A DNA stretch of 64,000 nt from Pteria penguin (lineage: Eukaryota > Mollusca > Bivalvia > Pterioida > Pteriidae), in the NCBI GenBank assembly GCA_035048485.1, contig CM068583.1:68126306-68190305 (forward strand), given 5' to 3'. Numbering within the stretch: position 1 is the first letter of the stretch; each line of letters opens with the position of its first letter. The translations under genes were made by a program, and so were the position numbers. The notes below the pieces were generated by a model. That model made no database searches. It had not been told where the DNA came from and saw only the letters and a list, made by a program, of their open reading frames with translations. Below, piece after piece: positions 12,055 through 25,640 of the stretch.

Positions 12055-13015
12055 TTAACATGGTAATCAACACATGGAACAGTTCATGTACACGTTTCCC
12101 TTCAGCGAAGTGATAACGCAATGGGCAATACACAGCGCCGTACCAATGTTTATCTATGACGCTTGAATTAGAAATGTTTCAGTCGGCAGAAATAGACCTA
12201 GAAAAACCCCTCACATATCCATGTACACGAATATACACATGCGATTACATAATCTATTTGCAAAGTTACATATATTTCAAAATCGTTTGTCATCTCAAAA
12301 CTTGGATATAGAATTTAAAGGGTTAAAGGTTTTTCAAATTTTTTTTATAATAAAATCACAGGGATTGATTATGAGGACATTATGTTTACTTTGGCAGTTG
12401 TTGGGTTACATTCCAGTTTACTACGCCCAGATCGGCGATAAACTGGCAATACCTGTCTAGATCTTTAAATATCTTCATGCAGCAATAACAAGCAAGAGCA
12501 GGTAACTCGGTCTAAGATCGGCGATCGCTATAACCGGGCTATTGCTTATGAAATGGAGCCGCTGAATGGAGCTCGGCTAAAAATGATAAAGTCAGACATG
12601 CTAATCAACACGGGAACAATGCATGTATACGTTTTCCTTCAGCGAAGCGATAAGGCAATAGGCAGTGCATAGTTCCTTACAAATTCCTATCTATGATGCT
12701 TGAAATAGAAACATGTTTCAGTCGGCAAAAAAATGACATAGGAAACCCCTCACGTGTGTGTCTACACGAATATACACATGCTTATCTCTATTTGCAATGT
12801 TACATATATTCCAAAATAGTTTATCATCTCAAAACCTGGATAAAGAATTTAAAGGGTTAAAGATTTTTACAATACTTTACAATAAAATCACTGGGATTGA
12901 TTATGATAAGCGTATGTTTACTTTGGCGGTAGTTGGGTTACATTCCAGATTACTACGCACAGATCGGTGATCGCTAAAACCGGTCGATTGCTTACGCAAT
13001 GGAGCCCAGCTAAAA
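12055..13015. repeat. old tandem duplication with ~540-bp period, copy A
   Basis: 12060-12545 and 12596-13015 share ordered blocks: TTCAGCGAAGTGATAA versus TTCAGCGAAGCGATAA, CAGTCGGCA, ACACGAATATACACATGC, TCATCTCAAAAC and TTTAAAGGGTTAAAG. The CAGTCGGCA block is displaced by 539 bp. Many substitutions show it is much older than the 45-kb duplication. Both halves are non-coding. Confidence 0.85.
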
Positions 13016-13160
13016 TCAGCCGATAATGATAAAAACTACTTTAATCCATCTTACTTTGTCGTATATTCTTTTGTCCTGAGACCACGTATTCATGTTGATA
13101 AAAAGACATCGCTTCATATGGGGTTATACCTTATGACTAGTGTACACTAAATGTACTTAC

Positions 13161-13586
13161 CTCAACTTCGAACGTTTTGAGTGCCTTGCGGTATACCGCA
13201 CCCGCACTAGGAGCAACGCGCAAGACCTCTCTCGTGACACACAGCAAGTACGGTAATTGCGTAAAGGTCTGGAGGCTTAAAGGGCATGCTGTCTCACATC
13301 TGAGTATCCCCTGTTCATCTAACTCTTGACGCAAGCGTTGTAAGATATCTGGTCGTCTGCCGATGAACATGACGGCAGAGTTCATAGCGCTGGTAACAGT
13401 GTCATGTCCCGTAAACAGCAGTTCTTGAATGGCTTCCGCCATTTCGTATTTTGTATATTTCTCATGGTCTTTATGGTCTAGAATATGATGTATGGCACTT
13501 TTAAAGCTCTGCTGACTCCCCTCCGATTCTATGACGTCAATGACTTGAATGATTTCATTCAGTAAAACCCTTTTTGCCTTTAATCC
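13161..13586 (-). CDS. CYP26-like cytochrome P450, copy A, exon 3
   Basis: Counterpart of 59358-58933, with I-helix TGHDT and K-helix EVLR intact and phase-0 boundaries (acceptor CAG above 13586, donor GTAAGT below 13161). It has His at exon residue 41 where copy B has Gln, and a synonymous change in the segment coding the I helix. Intron 2 (15703-13587) holds a MITE and the 39-bp minisatellite. No heme-binding exon lies between here and base 1, so the 3' end of this copy is outside the window. Confidence 0.92.
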
Positions 13587-14004
13587 CTGAAATAAAAAAG
13601 TACAACATTATGTAAAATTCTCTTAGTCAGAAAATGTTGCCTGTATACCTGAAAAAAAATCTAAACATAAGATAAGATGTTCTAGTTTTTAAAATTTAAA
13701 CTCCAAATAAATTAACAAATTAGACCATCACAAAAATATTATAATTATAAATAGTATACATTATTTACAAGTAAATAATAATTTTACCGAGTGCCTTAAA
13801 CGGTCATTTACTAACCATTACGCCAATACTTAATATATTCTATTGTAAAGCGTGGCATGCATTACGCATATTTTAGAAAAAAAGATAACTACAGAACTTC
13901 TTACATAATATGCAAAGTTTATCATTGCTGCTTTACGAAATATTAAACTTTTAATAATTTTATAACTTAGCGGAGTTTATGGCAATAATTGTCTGTATTG
14001 TTAG

Positions 14005-14600
14005 CCCAGCAGGAGACACTTACTCCTTCCGGTCACCAGCTCTCACTTCTGACAGGAGACACTACTCCCGGTCACCTTTTCCCATCTCTGATAGGAGACA
14101 CTTTTCCTGGTAACCTATTCCCACCGCTGACAGGAGACACTCCTCCCAGTCACCTACTCTCACCTTTGACAGGAGACACTACTCCCGGTCACCTACTCTC
14201 AGCTCTGATAGGAGACACTTTTCCTGGTCACCTATTCCCAGCGCTGACAAGAAACACTCCTCCTGATCACCTAGTCTCACCTCTAACAGGAGTCATTGAT
14301 TCCTCCCAATCACCTACTCTCACCTCTGACAGGAGACACTCCTCCCGATCACCTACTCTCACCTCTGACAGGAGACACTCCTCCTGATCACCTACTCTCA
14401 CCTCTGACAAGAGACACTACCTCCCGATCACCTACTCTCACCTCTGACAGGAGACGCTCCTCCCAGTCACCTACTCTCACCTCTGACAAAAGACACTCCT
14501 CCCGATCACCTACTCTCATCTCTGACAGGAGACACTCCTCCCGATCACCTACTCTCACCTCTGACAGGAGACACTTCTCCCGATCTCTTACTCTCTCCTT
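14005..14600. repeat. 39-bp minisatellite in P450 intron 2, copy A
   Basis: Unit of 39 bp around GACAGGAGACACTCCTCCCG followed by ATCACCTACTCTCACCTCT, about 15 units. Because 39 is 13 codons, two overlapping frames stay open (Ser/Arg-rich and Leu/Pro-rich). These are artefacts of periodicity inside an intron. Confidence 0.93.
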
Positions 14601-14607
14601 TGGCGTA

Positions 14608-14785
14608 ACTTAAGTCTAAGTGTAAAACTTGAGACCTATAATAGCATGTGCCATAACTCTAAGAACTAGTAGAAAGTTTTTCTGTGAACAGTATGCCTAA
14701 TATTCTCTTCACAGAGGAACTTTTGACTAATTCTTATATTTACAACATATTATTAAAGGTCTCAATTTTACACTTAGACTTAAGT
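14608..14785. mobile_element. MITE with 29-bp terminal inverted repeats, copy A
   Basis: The left end starts ACTTAAGTCTAAGTGTAAAA and the right end is its near-perfect complement, about 29 bp each, enclosing about 120 bp of non-coding sequence. It sits at the very edge of the 39-bp minisatellite. No clear target duplication was found. Confidence 0.78.
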
Positions 14786-15679
14786 TTCTTTGTGAATAAG
14801 ACACCTGATTTGAAGTGGCACATGAATATCCACTGCTGTGCGTGCTTATGTCATCGTTTGTTCTGATAGTTTGTTTTTCGGGTTTTTGTTTGTTTGGTTC
14901 GTTGGTTGGTTTAGTTTTTGGACGTCAGGATTCTACATTTCCTCGGTTTTTTAATTTATAAACAAAATGCCTAATTGTCCGATGAGGTCGAGTAAGATTT
15001 ATAACGCATATTAAAAACAGTGAAAAAATCCTTTCTGTTGTCATGCAGTGATCATGCACATCTTTATCTAAGTTTCATGTTTTGATCAAAACTGGTCATT
15101 TATTCTGAAAATATTATTGTATTGATTAATTTTGTTGGAAGAAACCCATGTTAAATATCTTTAATTATATTTAGGTTAAACTGTAACGAACTTTATTATT
15201 AATTATAGTAAATTCATAGTATTCACTATGTATACATGTGGCAAGGTATCGATAAAAGCGCACCTTGTGGCAAGGTGTCGGTAAAAGCGCACCTTGTGCC
15301 AAGGTGCACCTTTTCTTTATAAGTAGAGGCACGTTATTGAACCCTCTCTCACTCTGTCTTTGGATCTTTATATGTGCACATCTTCGTTTTATCTATGCAA
15401 ATAAATTTTTAAAATTTAATCGGCTCTTATTCAACGGATTTACTTGAAATTTCCGGGGGAAATTCAACCGCCAGTAATCATCTGGGACGAAAAGTTTTTA
15501 CGCTACCAATTAATTGGATTAACCACTCACGGTTAATGTGCGGCAGTTCGTTTTTACAGTGTGTATCACAGGGATAGAAAAAGGTCACGTTACAAAACTT
15601 TAATTCGTTATTATACTTAAACTGTCATCATAACGGATTTTAACAGTTTATGACAAATTAGAGATCATAAGAACCTTAA
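14786..15679. other. rest of P450 intron 2; short duplicated GCGCACCTTG motif
   Basis: Non-coding. 15236-15312 holds two and a half copies of a ~34-bp unit containing GGCAAGGTRTCGRTAAAAGC and GCACCTTGTG. Nothing else recognised. Confidence 0.6.
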
Positions 15680-15703
15680 TTAAGTTTGGAAACAATTACT
15701 TAC

Positions 15704-16201
15704 CTTGTTAAGGCCTAACCCTGGAATATCATAAGGTAAGGAGAAGATGCCGGCAACCAACGTAGTTATGAGATTCTGCATCTCCGCCAGCTTCTCAGCA
15801 CTATACTCCGTACCAAAAAATATTTTCAAAGCAAGATCAAGTGCCATATCCTTTATTTCTTTAAAAGCAAGAATTTCTTTTTTCTTTCTCCATCGTTGCA
15901 AATATGTTTGCATTGTAGTTTGTATTGTAGGGATGTAGCTCTCCAAGGCTACGTGAGTGAAAGCCTTAAGAATCAATCTCTTCTTAAATGTGTGGTCGTC
16001 ACCATCAGACATTGAAAGTGAACCAGTGCCAAAGATAATACGAACACTTCTTGGCCACTGTGACGTAACTATGGTGTTTTCACCAGTGAGTACAACTCGC
16101 AAATTATCGGCTCCGGATATCCTCACGGTAGGGTTGCCCAACACATGCGTTTTATACACTTTTCCGTACAAAGCCTCTCTCTCTTTGTAAAACGCAGCAT
16201 T
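15704..16201 (-). CDS. CYP26-like cytochrome P450, copy A, exon 2
   Basis: Counterpart of 61976-61479 with the same length, phase, splice sites and protein. Its exon 1 would have to lie between here and the terminal exon of the neighbouring gene at 32.8 kb. That interval is nearly all minisatellite (16.9-30.0 kb) plus SINE and simple repeats, and no PPG-hinge exon on the minus strand was recognised. Copy A may therefore be intact with a hard-to-see first exon, or may lack one. Confidence 0.9.
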
Positions 16202-16315
16202 CTGAAAATACAACTTAGTTTGAATACATTTCTGAGTTTGTCTTTTTAATATTAAAATTTAGCGCATGTCCATACAGTATGAGATAAAATAGAAAATTGA
16301 CTAATAGCAATAACC

Positions 16316-16475
16316 AGTGACGGATCAAGAATTTTTGAAAACGGGGGGAGTGGGGAGGGGGGGGACTTATGTGTATTAGCCAAGCTACTTGGTCATTTTT
16401 GGTGTCAAATCTGGATTTTTACATGTAAATATGTGGCGAAAAAAAGGGGGCGCCCCTCCCTCTAAATCCGCTACT
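16316..16475. mobile_element. MITE with AGTGrCGGAT ends, full copy
   Basis: The left end AGTGACGGATCAAGAA is mirrored by a right end whose complement is AGTAGCGGATTTAGAG. The G-rich and C-rich subterminal blocks are also inverted. It is about 160 bp and non-coding. A second, truncated copy of the same family lies at 16802-16890. Confidence 0.7.
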
Positions 16476-16801
16476 AATAACTATTAATGCAGAGAACCAG
16501 CTGGCCACCATTTGAGAATAATTTTACTAATTTATTAGGACTTTATTCTATGAATTTCAGCAATATGCCTTATTTTTCTTACCGTAATATTTCAATAGAA
16601 CAGAAAGTGGTACTGTATACTTGCCAAAACGTATAATTTTACGTACATCAGAAGGCCATGTTACAAGAACTTTAATTACATGAAATATTGATTAATGGGC
16701 AGAATATGACTACAACAAAATTCAAATTATCATGAAAAAAATAATAGCATTTTTACTGTCATGATAGAAATTCCGTCGTTAAATATAAAAGAGATCTGTC
16801 A

Positions 16802-16890
16802 CAGTGGCGGATCCAGGATTTCCGAAAAAGGGAGGAGGTTGAAAGTCAAATATCAGCCAAAATTCTCAGTCATTTTGGGTGCCCAATCTA
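16802..16890. mobile_element. truncated copy of the same MITE, abutting the 41-bp minisatellite
   Basis: Starts CAGTGGCGGATCCAGGATTT and follows the full MITE through GTCATTTTGGGTGCCCAATCTAG, then changes abruptly into the minisatellite unit, so its right half is missing or replaced. Confidence 0.72.
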
Positions 16891-19292
16891 GACTATGACT
16901 AGAATGATTATGACTGGCACCGTAGTGTTCTAGTCAAGACTAGAATGATAATGACTGACACCTAAGTGTTCTAGTCATGACTAACATGATTATGACTGAC
17001 ACCTTAGTGTCCTAGTCAAGACTAGAATGATTATGACTGGCACCTTGGTGTCCTAATCATGACTAGAATGATTATGACTGGCACCTTGGTGTCCTAGTCA
17101 TGACTAGAATGATTATGACTGGCACCTTAGTGTTCTAGTCATGACTAGAATGATTATCACTGGCACCTTAGTGTTCTGGTCATGACTAGAATGATTATGA
17201 TTAACACCTTAGTGTCCTAGTCATGACTAGAATGATTATGACTGACACCTTAGTGTCCTAGTCATCATTAGCATGATTATGACTGGCACCTTAGTGTCCT
17301 AGTCAAGACTAGAATGATTATGACTGGCACCTTAGTGTTCTAGTCCTGACTAGAATGATTATGACTGACACCTTAGTGCCCTAGTCATCATTAGCATGAT
17401 TATGACTGGCACCTTAGTGTCCTAGTCCTGACTAGAATGATTATGACTGACACCTTAGTGCCCTAGTCATGACTAGAATGATTATGACTGACACCTTAGT
17501 GTTCTAGTCATGACAAGAATGATTATGACTGACACCTTAGTGTCCTAGTCATGACTAGAATGATTATGACTTGCACCTTGCTGTCCAAGTCATGACTAGA
17601 ATGATTATGACTGACACCTTAGTGCCCTAGTCATGACTAGAATGATTATGACTGACACCTTAGTGCCCTAGCCATGACTAGAATGATTATGACTGTCACC
17701 TTAGTGTTCTAGTCATGACTAGAATGATTATGACTTGTACCTTGCTGTCCTAGTCATGACTAGAATGATTATGACTGGCACTTTGGTGTCTTAATCATGA
17801 CTAGAATGATTATGACTGGCACCTTGGTGTCCTAGTCATGACCTGAATGATTATGACTGACACCTGAGTGACCTAGTCATGACTAGAATGATTATGACTG
17901 GCACCTTAGTGTTCTAGTCATGACTAGAATGATTATCACTGGCACCTTAGTGTTCTAGTCATGACTAGAATGATTATGACTAGCACCTTAGTGTCCTAGT
18001 CATGACTAGAATGATTATGACTAGCACCTTAGTGTCCTAGTCATGACCAGAATGATTATGACTGGCACCTTAGTGTCCTGGTCATGACTAGAATGAGTCT
18101 GACTGGCACCTTGTTGTCCTAGTCATGACTAGAATGATTATGACTGACACCTCAGTGCCCTAGTCATGACTAGAATGATTATGACTGACACCTTAGTGTT
18201 CTAGTCATGACTAGAATGATTATGACTGGCACCTCAGTGTCCTAGTCATGACTAGAATGATTATGACTGGCACCTTGGTGTCCTGGTCATGACTAGAATG
18301 ATTATGACTAGCACCTTGGTGTCTTAGTCATGACTAGAATGATTATGACTGACACCTTAGTGCCCTAGTCATGACTAGAATGATTATGACTGACACCTTA
18401 GTGCCCTAGTCATGACTAGAATGATTATGACTGAAACCTTAGTGCCCTAGTCATGACTAGAATGATTATGACTGACACCTTAGTGCCCTAGTTATGACTA
18501 GAATGATTATGATTGACACCTTAGTGTCCTAGTCAAGACTAGAATGATTATGACTGACACCTTAGTGCCCTAGTCATGACTAGAATGATTATGACTGGCA
18601 CCTTGGTGTCCTAGTCATGACTAGAATGATTATAACTGGCACCTTGGTGTCCTAGTTATGACTAGAATGATTATGACTGACACCTTAGTGCCCTAGTCAT
18701 CACTAGAGTGATTATGACTGACACCTTAGTGCCCTAGAATGATTTTGACTGGCATCTTCGTGTCCTAGTCATGACTAGAATGATTATGACTGACACCTTA
18801 GTGTTCTAGTCATGAGTAGAATGATTATGACTGACACCTTAATGTCCTAGTCAAGACTAGAATGATTATGACTGGCACCTTAGTGTTCTAGTCATGACTA
18901 GAATGATTATGACTGACACCTTAGTGTTCTAGTCATGACTAGAATGATTAGGACTGACACCTTAGTGTCAGTCCTAATCATTCTAGTCATGACTAGGACT
19001 GACACCTTAGTGTCCTAGTCAAGACTAGAATGATTATCACTGGCAACTTAGTGTCCTAGGCATGACTTAATGAGTATGTATGTCACCTTGGTGTCCTAGG
19101 CAAGACTAGAATGATTATGACCGTTGCCTTGGTATCCTAGTCAAGACTAGAATGATTATGACTTCACCTTAGTGTCCTAATAAAGACTAGAATCATTTTC
19201 ACTGGCACCTTAATGCCCTAGTAATGAATAAAATGATTATAACTGGCACTTTAGTTTCCTAGTCATGAATAGAATGATTATGACTAGCACCT
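16887..19292. repeat. 41-bp minisatellite, about 58 units
   Basis: Unit: CTAGTCATGACTAG, then AATGATTATGACTG, then RCACCTTAGTGTC. The first 14 bases are a perfect palindrome in most units. Variants (for example CATCATTAGCATG) recur. Non-coding on both strands. Copy B shows the same unit order from 62662 to the window end. Confidence 0.97.
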
Positions 19293-22200
19293 GATCAACT
19301 TTCTCTGCGGAATGCTTACCTCTGTATGATAATACCTGATAAACCTTCCCTCCGGAATGTCTATCTCTGTACGATACTACTTGATCAACCTTCCCTGCGG
19401 AATGTCTATCTCTGTATGATACTACCTGATCAACCTTCTCTGAATATCTACCTCTGAACGATACTGCCTGATCAACCTTCCCTGAATATCTACCTCTGTA
19501 CGATACTACCTGATCAATCTTCCCTGAATATATCTACCTCTGTATGATACTACCTGATTAACCTTCCCATAATATCTACCTTTGTAAGATAATACATGAT
19601 CAATCTTCCCTGAATATATCTACCTCTGATGATACTACCTGATTAACCTTCCCATAATATCTACCTCTGTACGATACTACCTGATCAACCTTCCCTGAAT
19701 ATCTACCTCTGTACGATACTACCTGATCAACCTTCCCATAATATCTACCTCTGTACGATACTACATGATCAACCTTCCCTGAATATCTACCTCTGTACGA
19801 TACTATCTGATCAACCTTCCCATAATATCGACCTCTGTACGATACTACATGATCAATCTTCCCATAATATCTACCTCTGTACGATACTACCTGATCAACC
19901 TTCCCTGAGTATCTACCTCTGTGCGATACTACCTGATCAACCTTCCCATACTATCTACCTCTGTGCGATACTGCCTGAGTAACCTTCCCATCATATTTAC
20001 CTCTGTACGATATTACCTGAGTAACCTTCCCATAATATCAACCTCTGTACGATACTACCTAATTAACTTTCCCATAATGTCTACCTATGTACGATACTGC
20101 CCGAGTAACCTTTCCATAATATCTACCCATGTACGATACTACCTGAGTAACCTTCCCATAATATCTACCTCTGTACGATACTACCTGAGTAACCTTCCCA
20201 TACTATCTACCTCTGTACGATACTACATGATCAACCTTCCCTGAATATCTACCTCTGTGCGATACTACCTGATCAACCTTCCCTGAATATCTACCTCTGT
20301 GCGATACTACCTGATCAACCTTCCCTGATTATATACCTCTGTATGATACTACCTTTCTAACTTACCCATAATATCTACCTCTGTACGATACTACATGATC
20401 AATCTTCCCTGAATATCTACCTCTGTATGATACTACCTTACTAACCTTCCCATAATATCTACCTATGTACGATACTACATGATCAATCTTCCCTGAATAT
20501 ATACCTCTGTATGATACTACCTGACTAACCTTCCCATACTATCTACCTCTGTACGATACTACATGATCAATCTTCCATGAATATCTACCTCTGTACGATA
20601 CCACCCGATCAACCTTCCCTGATTATCTACCTCTGCATGATCCTACCTGACTAACCTTCCCATACTATCTACCTCTTTACGATACTACATGATCAATCTT
20701 CTCTGAATATCTACCTCTGTACGATACTACCTGATCAACCTTCCCTGAATATCTACCTTTGTATGATACTACCTGAATAACATTCCTATAATATCTACCT
20801 CTGTACGATGCTACATAATCAATCTTCCTTGAATATCTACCTCTGTACGATACTACCTGATCAACCTTCCCTGAATATCTACCTCTGTACGATACTGCCT
20901 GATCAACCTTCCCATAATATCTACCTCTGTACGATACTACCTGATCAACCTTCCCTGAATATCTACCTCTGTACGATACTACCTGATCAAACTTCGCATA
21001 ATATCGACCTCTGTACGATACTACATGATCAATCGTCCCTGAATATCTACCTCTGTACGATACTACCTGATCTACCTTCCCTGAGTATCTACCTCTGTGC
21101 GATACTACCTGATCAACCTTCCCATACTATCTACCTCTGTGCGATACTACCTGAGTAACCTTTACATAATATTTACCTCTGTACGATATTACCTGAGTAA
21201 CCTTCCCATAATATCAACCTCTGTACGATACTACCTGATTTACCTTCCAATAATATCTACCTTTGTACGATACTGCCTGAGTAACTTTTCCATAATATCT
21301 ACCCATGTACGATACTATCTGAGTAACCTTCCCATAATATCTACCTCTGTACGATACTACCTGAGTAACCTTCCCATACTATCTACCTCTGTACGATACT
21401 ACATGATCAACCTTCCCTGAATATCTACCTCTGTGCGATACTACCTGATCAACCTTCCCTGATTATATACCTCTGTATGATACTACCTTTCTAACCTACC
21501 CATAATATCTACCTCTGTACGATACTACATGATCAATCTTCCCTGAATATATACCTCTGTATGATACTACCTGACTAACCTTCCCATACTATCTACCTCT
21601 GTACGATACTACATGATCAATCTTCCATGAATATCTACCTCTGTACGATACCACCCGATCAACCTTCCCTGATTATCTACCTCTGTATGATCCTACCTGA
21701 CTAACCTTCCCATACTATCTACCTCTTTACGATACTACATGATCAATCTTCTCTGAATATCTACCTCTGTACGATACTACCTGATCAACCTTCCCTGAAT
21801 ATCTACCTTTGTATGATACTACCTGAATAACATTCCTATAATATCTACCTCTGTACGATACTACATAATCAATCTTCCTTGAATATCTACCTCTGTACGA
21901 CACTACATGATCAATCTTCCCTGAATATATCTACCTCTGTATGATACTACCTGATTAACCTTCCCATAATATCTACCTCTGTACGATACTACATGATCAA
22001 TCTTCCCTGAATATATCTACCTCTGTATGATACTACCTGATCAATCTTCCCTGAATATCTACCTCTGTACGATACTACCTGATCAAACTTCCCATAATAT
22101 CGACCTCTGTACGATACTACATGATCAATCGTCCCTGAATATCTACCTCTGTACGATACTACTTGATTAACCTTCCCATAATATCTACCTCTGTACGATA

Positions 22201-23905
22201 CTACCTGATCAACCTTCCCTGAATATCTACCTCTGTACGATACTACCTGATCAACCTTCCCATAATATCTACCTCTGTACGATACTACCTGATCAACCTT
22301 CCCTGAATATCTACCTCTGTACGATACTACCTGATCAAACTTCCCATAATATCGACCTCTGTACGATACTACATGATCAATCGTCCCTGAATATCTACCT
22401 CTGTACGATACTACCTGATCAACCTTCCCTGAGTATCTACCTCTGTGCGATACTACCTGATCAACCTTCCCATACTATCTTCCTCTGTGCGATACTACCT
22501 GAGTAACCTTTACATAATATTTACCTCTGTACGATATTACCTGAGTAACCTTCCCATAATATCAACCTCTGTACGATACTACCTGATTTACCTTCCAATA
22601 ATATCTACCTTTGTACGATACTGCCTGAGTAACTTTTCCATAATATCTACCCATGTACGATACTATCTGAGTAACCTTCCCATAATATCTACCTCTGTAC
22701 GATACTACCTGAGTAACCTTCCCATACTATCTACCTCTGTACGATACTACATGATCAACCTTCCCTGAATATCTACCTCTGTGCGATACTACCTGATCAA
22801 CCTTCCCTGATTATATACCTCTGTATGATACTACCTTTCTAACCTACCCATAATATCTACCTCTGTACGATACTACATGATCAATCTTCCCTGAATATAT
22901 ACCTCTGTATGATACTACCTTACTAACCTTCCCATACTATCTACCTCTGTACGATACTACATGATCAATCTTCCATGAATATCTACCTCTGTACGATACT
23001 ACATGATCAATCTTCCCTGAATATATACCTCTGTATGATACTACCTTTCTAACCTACCCATAATATCTACCTATGTACGGTACTACCTGACTAACCTTCC
23101 CATACTATCTACCTCTGTACGATACTACCTGATCAACCTTCCCTGAATATCTACCTATGTACGGTACTACCTGAGTAACCTTCCCATAATATCTACCTCT
23201 GTACAATACTACCTGAGTAACCTTCCCATAATATCTACCTCTGTATGATACTACCTGATTAACCTTCCTTGAATATCTACCTCTGTACGATACTACATGA
23301 TCAATCTTTCCTGAATATATCTACCTCTGTGCGATACTACCTGATTAACCTTCCCATAATATCTACCTCTATACGATACTACCTGATCAACCTTCCCATA
23401 ATATCTACCTCTGTACGATACTACCTGATCAACCTTCCCATAATATCTACCTCTGTACGATACTATCTGATCAACCTTCCCTGAATATCTACCTCTGTAC
23501 GATACTACCTGATCAACCTTCCCATAATATCGACCTCTGTACGATACTACCTGATTTACCTTCCCTGAATATCTACCTATGTACGATACTACCTGATCAA
23601 CCTTCCCTGAGTATCTACCTCTGTGCGATACTACCTGATTAACCTTCCCATACTATCTACCTCTGTACGATACTACCTGAGTAACCTTCCCATAATATCA
23701 ACCTCTGTACGATACTACCTTATTAACCTTCCCATAATATCTACCTATGTACGGTACTACCTGAGTAACCTTCCCATAATATCTACCTCTGTACGATACT
23801 ACCTGAGTAACCTTCCCATAATATCTACCTCTGTACGATGCTACCTGAGTAACCTTCCCATAATATCTGCCTCTGTACGATACTACCTGATTAACCTCCC
23901 CTGAA
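19293..23905. repeat. 42-bp minisatellite, about 110 units, with higher-order structure
   Basis: Unit: CTACCTCTGTACGATACTAC, then CTGATCAACCTTCCC, then TGAATAT or ATAATAT. Since 42 is 14 codons, long Tyr/Leu/Ile/Ser-rich frames stay open by chance. Blocks of several units recur almost identically starting near 19921, 21097 and 22445, showing higher-order duplication. Confidence 0.97.
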
Positions 23906-25640
23906 TGGTGTGTATAGAGATTGAGCCCAACTGTTAGGTGACATCTCAGGTATGATGTGAATAGAGATTTAAGGCCAAACTGTTAGGTGACATTCCAGCT
24001 ATGATGTCTATAGACATCAGTTGGGTGAATTCAAATTAAGTGACATCATAGCTATGATGTGTATAGTGATTTGGTCCGACAGTTAGGTGACATCATAGCT
24101 ATGATGTGTATAGGTATTGGGTCAGACAGTTAGGTGACATCATAGTTATGATGTGTATATAGTAATTTGGTCCGACAGTTAGGTGACATCAAAGCTATGT
24201 TGTGTATATAATGATTTGGTCCGACAGCTTGGTGACGTCATAGCTATGGTGTGTATAGTGATTTGGTCCGACAGTTAGGTGACGTCATAGCTGTGATGTG
24301 CATAGTGATTTGGTCTGACTGTTAGGTGACATCACAGCTATGATGTGTGTAGAGATTGGAATGAGCAGTTAGGTGACATCACAGCTATGCTCTGCATAGA
24401 GAGTGGGCCGAGCAGGTAGGTGACATCATAGCTATGATGGGTATAGTGATTTGGTCCGACAGTTAGGTGACATCATAGCTATGATGTGTATATAGTGATT
24501 TGGTCCGACAGCTTGGTGACATCATAGCTATGATGTGTATAGTGATTTGGTCCGACAGTTAGATGACATCATAGCTATGATGTGTATAGTTATTTGGTTC
24601 GACAGTTAGGTGACATCATAGCTATGATTTGTATATAGTGATTTGGTCCGACAGTTAGGTGACATCATAGCTATGATGTGTATAGTGATTTTGTCCGACT
24701 GTTAGGTGACATCATAGTTATGATGTGTATAGTGATTTGGTCCGACAATTAGGTGACATCATAGCTATGATGTGTATAGTGATTTGGTCCGGCAGTTAGG
24801 TGACATCACAGCTATGATCTGTATAGAGAGTGGGCCGAGCAGGTAGGTGACATCAGAGCTATGATCTGTATAGAGAGTGGGACGAGCAGGTAGGTGACAT
24901 CATAGCTATGGTGTGTATAGGGATTTGGTCCGACAGTTAAGTGACATCTTAGCTAAATTGGACCAAACAGTGTGGTGATATTACAGCTATGATGTTTATA
25001 GAGATTGAGTCTGACAGTTAGGTGTTATTTCAGGTATGATGTGTATAGAGATTGGGCCAAATAGTTAGGTGACATTTTAGGTATGATATGTATATAGAAT
25101 GGGTTAAATAGTTAGGTGACATTTTAGGTATGATGTGTATAGAGAATAGGCCAAATAGTAAGGTGACATTTTAGGTATGATGTGTATAGAGTATGGGCCA
25201 AATGGTTAGGTGACATTTTAGGTATCATGTGTATAGAGAAGAGGCCAAATAGTAAGGTGACATTTTAGGTATGATGTGTATAGAGAATGGGCCAAATGGT
25301 TAGGTGACATTTTAGGTATCATGTGTATAGAGAATGGGCCAAATAGTTAGGTGACAATTTAGGTATGATATGTATAGAGATTGGGTCAAATAGTTTAGTG
25401 ACATTTTAGGTATGATGTGTATAGAGAATGGGCCAAATAGTTAGGTGACATTTTAGGAATCATGTGTATAGAGATTGGGACAAATAGTTAGGTGACATAT
25501 TAGGTATGATGTGTATAGAGAATGGTCCAAATAGTTAGGTGACATTTTAGGTATGATGTGTATAGAGAATGGGCCAAATAGTTAGGTGACATTTTAGGTA
25601 TAATGTGTATAGAGATTAGGCCCAATAGATAGGTGACATC
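23906..25640. repeat. 47-bp minisatellite, about 37 units, two subfamilies
   Basis: The first part (to about 24990) uses GGTGACATCATAGCTATG then ATGTGTATAGTGATTTGG and TCCGACAGTTA, with the 10-bp palindrome CATAGCTATG. The second part uses GGTGACATTTTAGGTATG and AGAGAATGGGCCAAATAG. Period 46-49 bp, non-coding. Confidence 0.95.

Noticed and set aside
13989..14613. 132- and 105-residue repetitive proteins (SPTLTSDRRHSSR-type and HLLSPLTGDTPPD-type)
   Set aside because: Two frames are open only because the 39-bp unit is 13 codons; the array lies inside a P450 intron with clean splice sites.
15747..16190. Plus-strand frames of 63 and 77 codons
   Set aside because: Antisense shadows of P450 exon 2; the same holds at 61522-61965.
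19921..23904. Several 70-116-residue plus-strand frames rich in Tyr, Leu, Ile and Ser
   Set aside because: They are periodic with the 42-bp satellite (14 codons), start at arbitrary units and lack any non-repeat domain.
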